Shown: positions 40,341-52,130, counted from the first letter of the stretch. The stretch: 64,000 bases of DNA from Megaleporinus macrocephalus (GCA_021613375.1 CM038710.1:24574667-24638666), one strand, 5' to 3'. A program made the numbers and translations. Notes: generated from the letters alone by a model not told the origin.

Positions 40341-43300
40341 AGACAGTGCACTCTTAGAATACTCTTTCAACAGACTTCAGCACATCATATACATATTTCC
40401 ACCAGAGAGGCCTGAAAATCCCCAAATCCTGCATAGTGTTGTTTTAGCAAAGTAGCAAAATAGTTTGATTATAGGGGATAAAATAAATAAAAAAGTTGGA
40501 AATGGTCATGTACCCATGAATTATGATAGAAAAACAGAAAGCCACGCAAATGCCGTATGTGAAGAGGAATCCTAAAATAATAAAATGAATCTAAGCTCAT
40601 GAAAAAACGTTTTAAACTGCTTGTGATTTCTGTGCTGGTGAAATGAAGTACGGTTAAAGAAGTAAAAACAGGTCTTGAACTTGAAAAAGCAGAAAGGCAG
40701 TAAGCACTTAAAGCTGAGTTCTGCTCTGGGGCTGCCTGCTGTTTCTTACTTTTCCAGCTGCTAAAAGATGACAGCTTTACACAAATGACGCTAATTAGTT
40801 TTCTTCATGTGTTTCAGGATTTATTATTTTGTCAACCGCAAAAGGACAAACCATCACACTTGCGGCAGTCACTTTGAATTTAGATTCGAGTTTGTTTCTA
40901 TAAACGGAGGCTAAATGTCAGGAACCCAAAGAACACTCGAGCGTGCACGTCTATCAGTCTCGCTCAGCCGCTCTCACAAAACGCATCAAGCACATTTCTG
41001 GGAATGTGACGTCAAGTCCCTGCAATGTAACATTTTCAGCCTGTGTTCTGTTTAGTAATACCTGAGACCACCTTTCCAACAGAAACTCTTTCACGCGGGC
41101 TGCCTTGCGTCTTGTGCTGATTCGAGTGATCATTTAGGACTAAACACAGCTTTGCAAACGTTACGAAGGCCCTTTCAAATATCTTAGCTCACGTCTTCCA
41201 GACCACATCCCGGTCTCTGGTGGGCTCTCTTTCAGTCTTTATCAAACCCAGGAAAATATTTACCCGTCACTCGTTTCAGAGCTTTACAGCCAGGGATGGA
41301 GTGCCGGCAGCGTTAGAGTTATAAATCTGTTAGTGCAGGCAGTTACTGAGATCTAGCTGTAGGTGTGCTCTTCTAACACTCAAAGAAGCATTTGAAGCTT
41401 GAAGAGAAAGCTGTTTAGCATACACCTTCAATCGTGATTTAGCTACATGCTGCGTTTTTTCCTTTCAGTGTCCATAAAACAAGCAGGATAGTTAAATCAC
41501 ACTTTGTATAAATGAGATAAAGTTGTTCTGTTGTGAACATATGTTATATCTAAGCACAGTATGTTCCATATGAGAAGCTCATCTGTTGAAATGTTAACAT
41601 CACATACGCTGTGATCATCCAAAATCATAAACATCTGAAGGTGGTGTTTAATGTGCTTTTAATATTAGCTCGTCTTTTATTTCCTTGCTTTTGTTGTTCA
41701 TAAACCACATTCAAGTCTGTTAGGATAGCGAGATGTTGCGCTGCGACACATGGGGAGATCTGACAGCTTTATGAAGTGTTTTAGTGGGCTGAAGGCTTGA
41801 GAACGTTGTTGGTAAAAGCAAACTGAGCCCCAGTAGTGCATTTACATCACCAGTAGGGTTTTATACTGAGCTATAAAAACAAAACTGTGGTTGTGGAAGT
41901 TGTGATATCTGCACTGTACTTGTTATTGCTGTGCAGCATGGGTATACGCTACATGGCATATTTAAGGATTCTGGATTCACATTCACACAAATCTGTTCTC
42001 TTACCGTGGGTCAGAACAACAGCATAAAGCTACAGAGCAATATATCAGGCCAGTATGGCTGGGCTTAGCAAAGGTCTCCAAGCACTTGGCTCTGAGAAAC
42101 GATCCATGTGAAGAAATATTGGTGTCTCTACAATAGGATCTTCTACTGCGACTACAGTACAATACAGTGCCGCTGTTTTGACTGGGTATTAGATTTCACT
42201 TTGTCCTCGGTCACAGCCACACATTGCTTGTCAGACGATATTAAGAAGCTCTCTGATCCGAAGATTAAAGTCTTTGAAGATAAAACCGCCCACCAAAAAA
42301 ATAAAAACATAATAAGAAGAACCCCAGCGATCAGAAGCCACAACTTCAGATTTCTCAATGAGATTAAAAACATTAATCTCTGGTGGAAAGACTTTTATAT
42401 GGATCTTCTCTTGTTTTGGCAGCACATGCACTGAGTTACTGTTCTAAACCTGTTATTTTGTACACTTTGTTTGAGAGAACTTTACAGTAATTCTTACATG
42501 ATGCAAGCTTGCGCAAGGTGTGCTGTGCTGGGTCCGGATGTTCTTATGTAAGTCAGTAGATCTTCTTTATCTGGTGCAAAATTTGTATTTGTTTTTATTA
42601 AACGAAATATTAAACTACAGTGTATATGTGTATGACTTATGAATACCTTCCCAAAGTCCAATAAATGTCTGCTATATATCACCATGTTTCTGTCTTCTCA
42701 ATGTAAACTGGGAGGTTGTAATCTTTGCTAACGTTTCCTTAAGCATTTTTTAACCAATCACAAAGCTTACTTCTCTTGCCCCGCCCACACAAAACAGTTT
42801 CACGAAGAGAAAAACAAAGTCTGTAGCTACCTGTCACCTGGTCTTCGAAACAAGCATCGTTAATTCAACCTCTCTGTGTTTCGCATGTTGCTTCGTCTGC
42901 TTGACTGTTTGTCCGAACCCGCACTTCATTCATCTGTTTCTTCAACCATCCGCCTCCACACCTGTTCATCCATTCCTTCACGCGCTGCTTCATCCATTTG
43001 TTTTTTCGTTCATTCATCCGTCCACCTGCTCATCTGTTCCTCTGTGACTTTTTGTCCAGTTAGCGTCACATTAAAGCTGAATAATGATTTCAGTTCTGTA
43101 TGAGTGGTGAAGCGGGCTAGTGTTGAACAGAGACCTGTCAATCAAGCTGTTCATTAGCCACACCCACACAGTTCTTACTGTTTTATCATATTTATGTCTT
43201 ATATTCTTCATTTAAGTTTTGCGAAATGCTTAATATAACAATCAGGTTCACTGCCATATAAACATTTGTATTATGTTACTCTGTGTTCCTTGCAGTACTG

Positions 43301-44157
43301 TAGCGGTGCAGGTTGAGGTAAGAATGTCAACAAGACTGAGTTTTGCTTTAAGACATGAAGTTCTTGTAGGTATATACCATGTTTTAAAATGAGCTTATAA
43401 TTACTGTCCGATTGGCATTTTACATAAAATGTTTTAACTGTTTATTGGAGATTTATCAAATACCTACCGCACAAAACAAATGAAACTAAATCTAACTGAA
43501 ACTAAACCGGAACAATAAATAAATGGGGAGCCCAAAGTTTCTGTTTTGGAAGCCTTGATAAGCACCTTTATTCATAAGAGTGTAATACAGATTTCTGAAT
43601 CATATGTTTACATGTATCTGACGGTGATCTTGACCAATGCATGATTGCACCGAACCTTTTCAAACTGCTCTGTACAGTTTTACACTTTTGTCTGGCCTGG
43701 CTGTGCATGTGAGTGTTTGTGATGTTCATATTCGTTTTCACTCTGGAAAGATTTATGATTGCTTATAATGAAGAACAATTAGGGAGGCTCTCCTGGGGCC
43801 CGTTCTGTTCGTTCGTAATCGGAGTGCCACACTGTTGACATTGTACATGATGAAAGTTAAAGGGTGGAAAGTTGTTTTGACTCAGTGCCTCAGAGGACAA
43901 GGGTAATTATCTCAGAGAGCTTGGAACGCGTCTGTATTCTCTCCAGGACCCTGCGTTGCACGTGCCATTCTTCAAAAGCTGTAGGTTAGTCAGCGCTGTA
44001 GATGCTGCGCATACTTAATCAGCACGTGCGGAATCCTGTGTTTTCTTTGTATGCAGCACTAGTAGTGGTAGTAGGTCACATGTCAGGCAAGGTAGTTAAT
44101 CTTTGTTTTTGTTTTATTATTATTTTTTTGTTTTTCAATGAAAATAATATATGCAAA

Positions 44158-44261
44158 GCATCACAACAGTGTGTGTTTTATATATATAAAAAATCATATA
44201 TATAGATTCTTTGAGACTTGAAATTTTAGTCATCCAAAGCAAACTATACTTGCCTATATTT

Positions 44262-44302
<41 letters not shown>

Positions 44303-44350
44303 TTATATATATGAAACTGTTCTAGTGTATATATAAAACTGTTGTGATGC
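44158..44350. mobile_element. 193-bp inverted-repeat element (MITE-like)
   Basis: Bounded by perfect 13-bp inverted repeats GCATCACAACAGT (44158-44170) and ACTGTTGTGATGC (44338-44350), extended by TTTTATATATA on the left after a 5-base offset. Inside are a 61-bp block (44204-44264) and a (TA)n run (44264-44296). No target duplication is obvious. Confidence 0.55.
44204..44264 (+). repeat. 61-bp direct repeat, intron copy
   Basis: 58 of 61 positions match 45848-45908 in the fbxl17 3' UTR (AGATTCTTTGAGACTTGAAA...CTATATTTCTT). Same orientation. Confidence 0.9.
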
Positions 44351-44423
44351 TTAATTTCTGTCACTGTAAAATGTCCAAATTTACAAATAGACTTGGCACA
44401 AGAACAGATGGTACAAATTTTAC

Positions 44424-44700
44424 ATTTATGGCAGGTAGCAGATGCTCTTCTCGAGAGCGACTTCAAAAAAAAAAAAAAAATCCCAGGCTAGTGCACACAG
44501 GCTAGAGTCTCAAGTTATCTTTGAGCAAAGATACTGGCAGAAAGAAGAGTCAGATATAAAATGCACAATATCTGATACTCCACTACCTGACAGGGATCTC
44601 TTGAGTCTTAATGCCTGTATTACATGCTTCTTGAAGGGTGGTGGGTCAACCAAAGCTACACTTGAAGCTCAAAGAGCCTTCACCAGTGCCTTCAGGTAGA
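44424..44700. repeat. Fish interspersed repeat copy
   Basis: Starts with TTATGGCAGGTAGCAGATGC and CTCGAGAGCGACTTCA, a decayed form of the common teleost 'GCAGACGCTCTTATCCAGAG' repeat head, followed by a 16-bp A run. The rest is not recognised. Confidence 0.5.
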
Positions 44701-44919
44701 GAGGGTCTGCTTTAATTTTGGCTTTGTAGGCAAGCATCAATGTCGTAACCGTAGCTGTTTCTGCACCAGAACCTACATGAAGTTTTTTGCTCTACTAGTA
44801 TTAATCCACTAGTATTTCATTTATTTCAGGATTAGTATATCATACATGTGTTATCATCATGACAAACTCCTTGTGTGTATAACATACTCAAATAATGGCC
44901 TTGATTCTTAGACTCTCTA

Positions 44920-45140
44920 AACATAAGCCTAATGCCCTACCTCAATCCCCCGACCACAACTCCACCGTCCCCAACAATAATCATAATCTCCCACCCCTAA
45001 CCCACCCAAGCCTTATTACAAACCCTTCTAACATTAACCCCAACCATAACCAACAATCCCCATTCGTAACCCCCACAAAACCTGCCCTATTGATCCCCTA
45101 TACTAACCTCCCCAGCCGTAACCCATCCCCAAGACCTTTT
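44920..45140. repeat. C-rich, G-poor degenerate satellite-like block
   Basis: About 220 bp in which C is by far the most common base and G nearly absent. Words such as TAACCC, AACCCC, CAATCCCC and ACCCACC recur with irregular spacing of 5-12 bp. The overlapping 82-residue N/P/T-rich frame is a by-product of composition. Confidence 0.7.
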
Positions 45141-45488
45141 TGATCAGTTGTTTATGTTAAGACCATGTTGTGATCCAACTTATTAGGGAACTATTGTAAA
45201 ACTCTTATGCAAGATTTGTACTTCATAGAGCTCTTAGCTCATTGAAACCAAGCCAACCACTATATCTTAATTTTAAATCATGTTATTTTTGTGTTAGCAA
45301 GTGTAAGATGATGACTTTGACTTTGAAATCAATAAATTATATTTGATATACAGATTGATGATATATATTTTAACTTTTATTCATTTTCTTTGTCTTCTGT
45401 CATCATAGAACTGAACGTAGAGTAACACTGCATCAACTTCTTGTCTGGATTAAAAGCAATCCTTTCCTGTGCTCTTGTGTTTGCCCAG

Positions 45489-45626
45489 GTGAACGAGGAG
45501 ACAGTGGAGAGACTGGTCCTGCAATATCCACACATAGTGTTCAGCACAGTGATGCAGGACTGTAAGCGGACGCTGGAGAGGGCCTATCAGATGGGCTGGA
45601 GCCCCAACACCTCTACTGCATCCTAG
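45489..45626 (+). CDS. fbxl17: FBXL17, terminal coding exon with stop codon
   Basis: Last coding exon: 45 codons from VNEETVERL to SPNTSTAS, then TAG at 45624-45626. It starts after a CAG acceptor (GTTTGCCCAG) with a T-rich tract, in phase 0, so it joins the exon at 31572-31714 to give MRCDK-VNEETVE without a shift. The segment QDCKRTLERAYQMGW is the strongly conserved FBXL17 C-terminus. In the known structure of the family, the chain beyond the last LRR forms a C-terminal helix that reaches over the bound BTB domain, so this small exon carries part of the substrate-recognition surface. Only the final residues (SPNTSTAS) differ clearly from the mammalian end I remember. Flanking DNA on both sides is repeat-rich: a C-rich block lies 350 bp upstream and a long T-rich tract 135 bp downstream. 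Confidence 0.96.
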   Translation: MNEETVERLVLQYPHIVFSTVMQDCKRTLERAYQMGWSPNTSTAS

Positions 45627-45761
45627 CCAACGCACATACACACACTCCTACACAATCATGTCTACACACATGAACTCATGTTTGCCTTTCTTTTCAGCAC
45701 AGCTGGTCAATTATAAGAGCATTAACATCTAGTGCTAGTGCCATTTCACTGGAGCTAGTAT

Positions 45762-45812
45762 GTTTTTTTGTTTTTTTTTTTCTTTTGTTTGGTCTTTTTT
45801 TTTTTTTTTTTT
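45762..45812. repeat. T-rich tract
   Basis: Runs of 7, 11 and 18 T separated by G, C or GG, in the region read as 3' UTR. Confidence 0.9.
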
Positions 45813-45847
45813 GGCCAGACATCTATTATGACTTAGATGTGAGGGCA

Positions 45848-45908
45848 AGATTCTTTGAGACTTGAAATTTTAGTCATCCAGAGCGTACTATACTTGCCTA
45901 TATTTCTT
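45848..45908 (+). repeat. 61-bp direct repeat, 3' UTR copy
   Basis: Second copy of the block at 44204-44264. The terminal inverted repeats of the intron element are not present here. Confidence 0.9.
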
Positions 45909-47136
45909 CAACACTCACAAACCATTCTTTTCATGTACATTCAAGCTCAAGCATAAGTATCTGAAGAATAGTTTAACTGTAGGGGGCTGGGGGGGTTTTG
46001 TTGCTTTCATTTAGTTTCAAAACTGATCAGACGCACTGCGTTTCCGGCACTGCTCCTCATATACCGGTTAAAGAAAACTGTATTCTTCTGCCTCCTCCAA
46101 ACTTCAAAAAAAGGTTTATTGTAGCTTGGAGAAACTTTTTCAGACACTGGTCAAGGTGACCATTAGGGCTAAATGTTTAGACTTCAAGTTACCGTCAAAC
46201 ACGAGGATTTCTATGTGATTAGTTTGAATATTTTCAGTATTAGAGATGTGTTGAACACTTATTCTTCAGTATCTGTGTTATTGTCTGAGTCGTGCAAAAG
46301 AGACCACCTTGATGAATGTGGGCCCAGCTTGCGAGTATAATGGTACATTCAGTCTTTGTTTCAGAGTATTTCAGTCCAGTGAAGTAGGCCACCTCATAAA
46401 AAAATGCAGCAGTGAATGGAAGCTTCATAGTAGGAAAGAATGGCCCTCGACCTTTGTATGTCGCATATCCAGGATTACGGACAAAGAAAAGAGATACGTT
46501 GCAGGAGCAGACTCTATTAATGCCTTTGTTTGTTTTTTTTTCTTTCAAAACTAATGATGTTTATCTCTTGTGATAATGTAAACAGTGGTTTGAAGTTTGT
46601 TTTGACTGTTCAGTTATGTAGGGTGAGGTTTGAGGAAAAAAAACCCAACCCAAGGGTTATTCAGTAATTCAATATGGATTTCTTTTTTATTCTTTTTTTT
46701 AAAAATAACCATCTATTAATATTTTGTTGCCAGGCATCTGTATTTGCCAGCAAATCTAATTGAGGTCTGGAATGATTAAACTCATCCATTTAAACTATAG
46801 AGGTAAGAATTTATTCATACCCCCTCCTCCTTCTCGGTTAGCCTGTGATATACTCTTATGCAAACAACCAGGGTATTTTCCTATTATGTAAAAATAGCTG
46901 AGGCCAGTTTCTTGTAGCTGTTGCACTGCATCACACGTTAAAGGGGGCAGCAGGTTTAGTTCTAATGTTATCTTTTACTGTACTTAGGGATTTGAGTTGA
47001 TTAAAAAATACAATTCCACTTCTCTAAAGGCTCCTAGACTGTTTGAAACCAAGTGTGTATGTTCTCTTTCTGAGTGTGTGAAGTCTCGGAGGTTTGATTT
47101 GATTATCACTAAATGGATTGGGTGAACGAAATAAGG

Positions 47137-47142
47137 AATAAA
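47137..47142 (+). promoter_or_regulatory. Candidate polyadenylation signal AATAAA
   Basis: First canonical hexamer downstream of the fbxl17 stop codon, followed by a TTATTTTTTCTG U-rich element. This motif is frequent by chance in AT-rich DNA, so the assignment is weak. Confidence 0.25.
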
Positions 47143-47784
47143 AGGCCTTATTTTTTCTGCCATGCGGCAGTATCTGAACTGTGTTATGTAAAGTTTCCAT
47201 TTGTTATTCTACCTCACAGATAAGCCTGGCAGTTCCAGCGCTAAAATCCTTTGAAAACGCTACACTTTAACGAGACGACTCACCTTATGGCAATCATTTG
47301 TCAGATTGCGAAGTTCATTCAAGGGTAATGTCTTTCCCTCAGCAGTAACTGCTGCTTCACATACACTACAATATTAGCCACTAGAGCTAATATAGGTATA
47401 TATTCACACCTACACACTTACACACATCGTAAATATTACTGCCACTCGCTGTTTGCTGTAATGACAAGACGGCATGCACTTGAGCAAGTTTCTGCAAAAG
47501 CCTCTGATCAGATCCACCTGAGAGTCATTTCAACATAAGCATAAGCGCATGCAATGGAAGGGATAACGCAAGATCTGCATCACAAACTCCCGTCTCATAT
47601 CACCAATGGAATAATTTACTGGTGAAAGAAAAACATTCTTAATTTTAAATGTATCCAGACTTTTTTTGTCCCTTGGGGCCAATTTTTCTGTCCATTCATC
47701 ATGACATTTACATACAAAGGGCAACAGGCAACAATGTAAAATGAGGTGAAAAGCTAAAAACAACAAAAAGGAGGGTTTGTTCAG

Positions 47785-49142
47785 AAGGTAGTGGTACTTA
47801 AAAGTTTGTGAAGCATTTAGAATTTTCTGTGTTTCTTCATAATTTTGACCTAAAACATAATCATATAATCCCAAGTTTACAAGTAAACCCAAGTTTAACA
47901 AATAAAATAAAATACATATATAGTTATTTATTTATTGAGGAAAATGGTCCAATACTACATATCTGTGGGAGGCAGAAGTATTCGAGCCTGCAGAATTAGG
48001 AGTTAACATAAAGGAAAGTTGTTTTCAATGGCGATCTGGAGTGATTGGCCACCTTTGCTGTATTTAAAGAACAGGGATCTATCAAAGTTTGATCTTCATG
48101 TTTCTGGAAGTGTATCATGGCATAAGGAGAGTTTGGACTCCAACAATTTACAGTCAGACAGATTATGTTACCCTCCCCAGGAGTGGTCAACAAATATCAC
48201 TTTGAGAGCAAGCTGTGTGTTGAGGTCATAAAGGAATGCAAAGAAATTTCTAAGCAACTCCTCACACAGTGGCTGATGCTAATGTTCATGAGTCAACCAT
48301 CAGAAGAAGACTGAACAAAATGATGTGCATAGCGAAGGTTGAGGGGGAGATGGGAGGAGAAAGACGCTGCTCTCCAAATACAACACTGCTGGCCGTCTCC
48401 AGCTTGCTAAAGGTCATATGGACAAGCCAGTAGATTATTGTAAAAATGTTTTGTGGACAGATGAGACCAAAATAGAACTTTGTGGAGGAAGGAAAACACT
48501 GCATTCCAACATAAGAATCTTATCCCATCTGTGAAACGTGGTGGTATCGTGGTTTGGGCCTGTTTTTCTGCATCTGTGCCAGGACGGCTTGCCATCGTTG
48601 ATGGAACAATAAATTCTGAATTATATCAGTAAATTCCATAGGAAAATGTTAGGACATCTTCTGTCAACTGAATCTCGAGAACGTGGGTCATGCAGCAAGA
48701 CAATGATCCTAAGTGCACTAGTCGTTCTACCAAAGACGGTTAAAGAAGAATGAATTCATGTGTCAGAATGGCCAAGTCACAGTCCTGACCTTAACCCCTA
48801 TAGAAAGTGGTGGCAGACATGAAGTGAGCGGTTCATGTGCTGGAAACCCATCTATGCCCAGATTTGAAGGTGTGCTATATGGAAGAATGGACTAAAATTC
48901 CTCTGAGCTGATGTGCAGGACTGATCAACAGTTATTGTTGTACAAGGGGGTCATACCAGATACTGACAGCAAAGGTTTACATACTATTGTCACTCACACG
49001 CATGTATTACTGGGTAATTTTCCTCAATAAATAAATAAATGAGTATAATAGTTTTGTCTTGTTTGTTTGTTCAAAAGGTTGATAGTGTTAAGGTCATGTT
49101 TATAATATAGAAAAGAAGTCACAAACTGAATGCCACTGGGTA
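47785..49142 (+). mobile_element. Tc1-like transposon, nearly full length, dead
   Basis: Left end GTGGTACTTAAAAGTTTGTG (from 47791) and right end CACAAACTGAATGCCACTGG (to 49139) are imperfect inverted repeats. GACCTAAAACATAATCAT on the left and AAGGTCATGTTTATAATATA on the right pair further inside. A TA dinucleotide sits at each edge. It contains the transposase pseudogene at about 48000-48940. At 1.36 kb it is close to the usual size of a Tc1 element. Confidence 0.85.
48000..48940 (+). pseudogene. Tc1-family transposase pseudogene
   Basis: Decayed copy of the cut-and-paste transposase of Tc1 elements (DD34E catalytic family). Recognisable pieces in order: the helix-turn-helix-type N-terminal region around 48010-48320; a stretch reading VLWTDETKIELCG near 48450 with the first catalytic Asp; a GG-I-VWACFSA-like stretch near 48540; a QDNDPKC-like stretch near 48700 with the second Asp; and WPSQS(P)DL-NP near 48770-48800, followed by the Glu region. 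The pieces lie in different frames and stops interrupt them, so no functional protein can be made. The inverted repeats at 47791 and 49139 belong to the same element. Confidence 0.85.
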
Positions 49143-49429
49143 CATATACAGTATATACTATAAAGTAAAGGAGATGTAAAGCTATATATCTGAGCATTAA
49201 ATTAAACTAAATGAATTATTTACATTTATTTATTTTATGAGTGTCAGCTTAACTGTTTCCTAAACTGTTCTCAAGGAAGTTACATCATCCTAACCCTGCT
49301 TCAGCTAATCACTCCTTCTGATTACATTTCATACATTACAGAAATGTATTCTTCTATATACAAACATATACATAATGTTTTTAAAACTAAACATTCTTGT
49401 TATGCTTTACTGTGTTTGGTTTTTCCGAT

Positions 49430-49510
49430 GTTATTTAGTGTTATTTAGTGATATTTTGTGTTATTTTGTGTTATTTAGTGTTATTTAGTGTTATTTTGTT
49501 ATTTAGTGTT
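49430..49510. repeat. 10-bp minisatellite
   Basis: About eight units of TTATTTAGTG or its variant TTATTTTGTG in direct order, the last one shortened. Confidence 0.9.
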
Positions 49511-50354
49511 CTTATTGGCAAAAGCTTTTACTGCCCAGAGAAATAGATTTACATGTACTTATTTACATGTATTTATTAGACATGTTATACCCCATAATAA
49601 AGATGTAATATCTTAATAATTACATATAACAATATGCCATTTTAATAGTAAAACTGTTGATTTACATTTTATTGATTTCTAGCTTTTAAAAATGTGATTT
49701 GATTAGAATCCTGTTTTTTCAGTGGTTTTAGTGGGCAGGTTGACCCTAGACTATTTTTTCAGGCCTTCTTTATTTAATCTAGCACAATTTGTAATTAATA
49801 TGTTAATCTGTTTAAGCTCCTGTGTCTTTAAGATCCCCATCTGAATTAGCTCAGTGGGCTCTGATAGTTCTGCTCAGCCATTCCGTTCTGATTGGTCAAC
49901 CACCGGAGTGACATCCTGCTACTAGTCTGAGTTTTACTGTGTTAGCTCTCAGTGCGTTGACTGATCCTGCCCCAAGCTTGCTGGTAGGCGGGCAATATGA
50001 ATTGTGTTACGATATGATGTCACTTTGTCACAAAGAAAAGGGCAGGAAAAGGTGTTTCAGGCAGCTGAGTAAACTGATTTGTGTGGAAGTGTGTTTCTCC
50101 CTCTGGCAAGTACTTTGAGCTTCATAACTCTGCAGACTACGCTACGATACACGAAAGAAAAAGGAAAACTGGAAAATCATGATAGAGACCCTTTAATGAC
50201 AGCTTGCCCTCCACAAGTTTGATACAAGCCTCTGGTGAGTTGAAGAGATTCACCCGAGAATTGTCTGAACAGGTGCTTACACGGAATTATTTTGCCTTAA
50301 TATGGTCAGTGTCACAAATTTGCTTAAATTTGAATACCAACCTGGAAATAATCC

Positions 50355-50400
50355 TGAATTTCAAAGTGGTCTCAGACTTTTGGACTGCACTGTGTCGCCG
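50355..50400. mobile_element. Possible Tc1 terminal fragment
   Basis: TGGTCTCAGACTTTTGGACT followed by GCACTGTG resembles the terminal inverted repeat of a Tc1-like element. No partner end was recognised nearby. Confidence 0.4.
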
Positions 50401-52011
50401 CTGCAATAATGCTTATATCTAAGCATTTCTAATGGATTTTACGTGTGACAAAATAATAGAGTTACATTAACAACAGTGTACATCCACTTTCTCACACTGG
50501 ATATAATACGGTTTATGGCTGTGGCCTTTAAAGCTTAGAAAATTCAGACCAAACTTTATTTTTTCTACCTTGTATGTTGCCGTTTGTGCAGTAAGTATTT
50601 TAATTTAAAGCTTATCTCTGAATATAAATGGATTAGCCTGTTGGCAATCTACTTGTCGGTAAACAAAACCATCCAATCTTTGACTGCAAACATGCCTGCG
50701 TTTTTGAGGCCCTGCATTTGTTTTGTCTTCTAAGCCTGGTGGGATGCGAGTTGTCTGGAGGGCTCATTTGCATAGGGCAACCTTCAGCGGGATCATTATT
50801 GCAAAGCCCGGAATCGCAATAACGTTTCACAAACAATATATTGTGCAGAACTATTGAGGACAGTGCCTAGAAATTTCACCTTGACGCGTAATAGGTTCAG
50901 CTGAATTGCTAACGTGTCGGTATACTTCCTTTTTTTACGGAGTTGGTTTGTTCCTCTTTATGCCCGCACGTCCTTTGCTTCACACTTTCGACTGCGGTTG
51001 TGTGTGTCAATATATTTTGATAACGCTTTGATAGGGCTTAAAGGGATATGGCTGCGCTTCAGCTCAGCCTCCAATGTCAAATCCCTCTCAAATCTCTATC
51101 TCACATCTAATCAGGCTGCTCTTCAGTCAGGGGAAAGTAGCGAAGTGAAGCTCAGCACTGTATGTAGATCACAAGGAACAGATTTGAAAAGATGCACTGA
51201 GATTGCCTCCCAGTATGCCTCCCACTACACAGAGTGGTGCAAGCTGTCTTTCAACATGTTTAGCACTTTGACATTCAGAAAGCAACTTTCATGTGCTAAT
51301 TCCGCTGCGCAGGGTGTGTTTGCTTGGTGTCACAGTTCGCTTTTTCAAATGTAGGAAGCAATATCGATGAAGGACATACAGTTCTTGACAAAAAAAACAT
51401 TCAGTTGACAAGCTAACATTAATACATGGTGTTTTTGTTATTGTGGCCGTTTTAAGCGATAGATCTTCAGTTTTATGTCTGTTTGACCTCAACATTGCGT
51501 CTTTGTGGAGAGGTGAATGATTTTCACAGCAAGGGGGTTTTCACCACTGCACTTTCACCCTGCATTGCTTGCTAGCAGCTCAACACAGAACTGCCAGTAT
51601 CCTTGATAATGTAATAGAGTTATAGAGAAAATTGCTTGATAAAATGAACTAAACTTTAATTATCTTAACTAAAAATGTTAAGTGAGATACCTACAGTCAC
51701 TATAATATATGGGCCCCAGTGGAAAACAAAATACTTTGTGATAAATACAACAAGGTTCAATAAAAAAGAAAGTTTAATATTAATGATTAGCATAATAAAC
51801 ACATTTACCTCCAAGCAGTGTTAGTTGTGTTAACAGTGTGCTGTGGTTGTCATGTAACTGTTTGAGTGGTGCATTCAGAACTCAATCTAAGTCTTTGGAA
51901 CAGTTCACTGGTTAACTCATTCACCACGTAGTATTAACTATATAGTGAACTGAATGTGGAATGACTGTGGAACCAAAAGATCAATTAAGGAAGAATTCTA
52001 CAGCTGATATT

Positions 52012-52130
52012 CTTCACTGTCCAAAAACAATAATCTCTTCAATGATAACTCTACAGCAAAAACACTTACTTTCAATATAAGTTAATGGAAAGCTTTTTCT
52101 TCAAATCAGTTTTTAAGCATTTTGATTTGT
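52012..52130 (-). repeat. Dispersed repeat, copy 2 (inverted)
   Basis: Reverse complement of the repeat at 8130-8270. The best part is 52066-52090, 23 of 25 bases matching 8185-8210. Confidence 0.55.

Larger units (their letters stand above)
31715..45488 (+). other. Last intron of fbxl17 (13.8 kb)
   Basis: Bounded by GTAAGC at the 5' end and a T-rich tract plus CAG at the 3' end, both in phase 0. Repeats inside: a CAGCA pentanucleotide just after the donor, a short interspersed repeat near 35.1 kb, a degenerate array at 36.3-37.0 kb, a LINE tail at 40.05-40.34 kb, an inverted-repeat element at 44.16-44.35 kb, a repeat copy at 44.42-44.70 kb and a C-rich block at 44.92-45.14 kb. I recognise nothing in 31790-35080, 37100-40040 or 40350-44150. 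Confidence 0.85.
45627..47165 (+). other. fbxl17: Probable 3' UTR of fbxl17
   Basis: Non-coding sequence after the stop codon. It holds a long T-rich tract (45762-45812) and a 61-bp block (45848-45908) that also occurs in the preceding intron. The first canonical AATAAA on this strand is at 47137-47142, with a T-rich stretch about 10 bases later. The 3' end is inferred only from that signal. The true transcript may stop earlier at a variant signal (ATTAAA at 46775-46780) or run further. Confidence 0.35.

Noticed and set aside
40065..40455. Two overlapping open frames on the + strand
   Set aside because: They lie inside the LINE/SINE 3' region and on the opposite strand to it.
44895..45143. 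82-codon N/P/T-rich frame
   Set aside because: By-product of the C-rich, G-poor repeat block; ATG at the edge only.
46240..46554. Overlapping frames of about 100 and 80 codons in the likely 3' UTR
   Set aside because: No similarity recognised and frames open on both strands. Treated as UTR sequence.
50914..51354. 146-codon open frame on the + strand
   Set aside because: No recognisable motif, no splice or promoter context, and composition like the surrounding intergenic DNA. Expected by chance in 64 kb.
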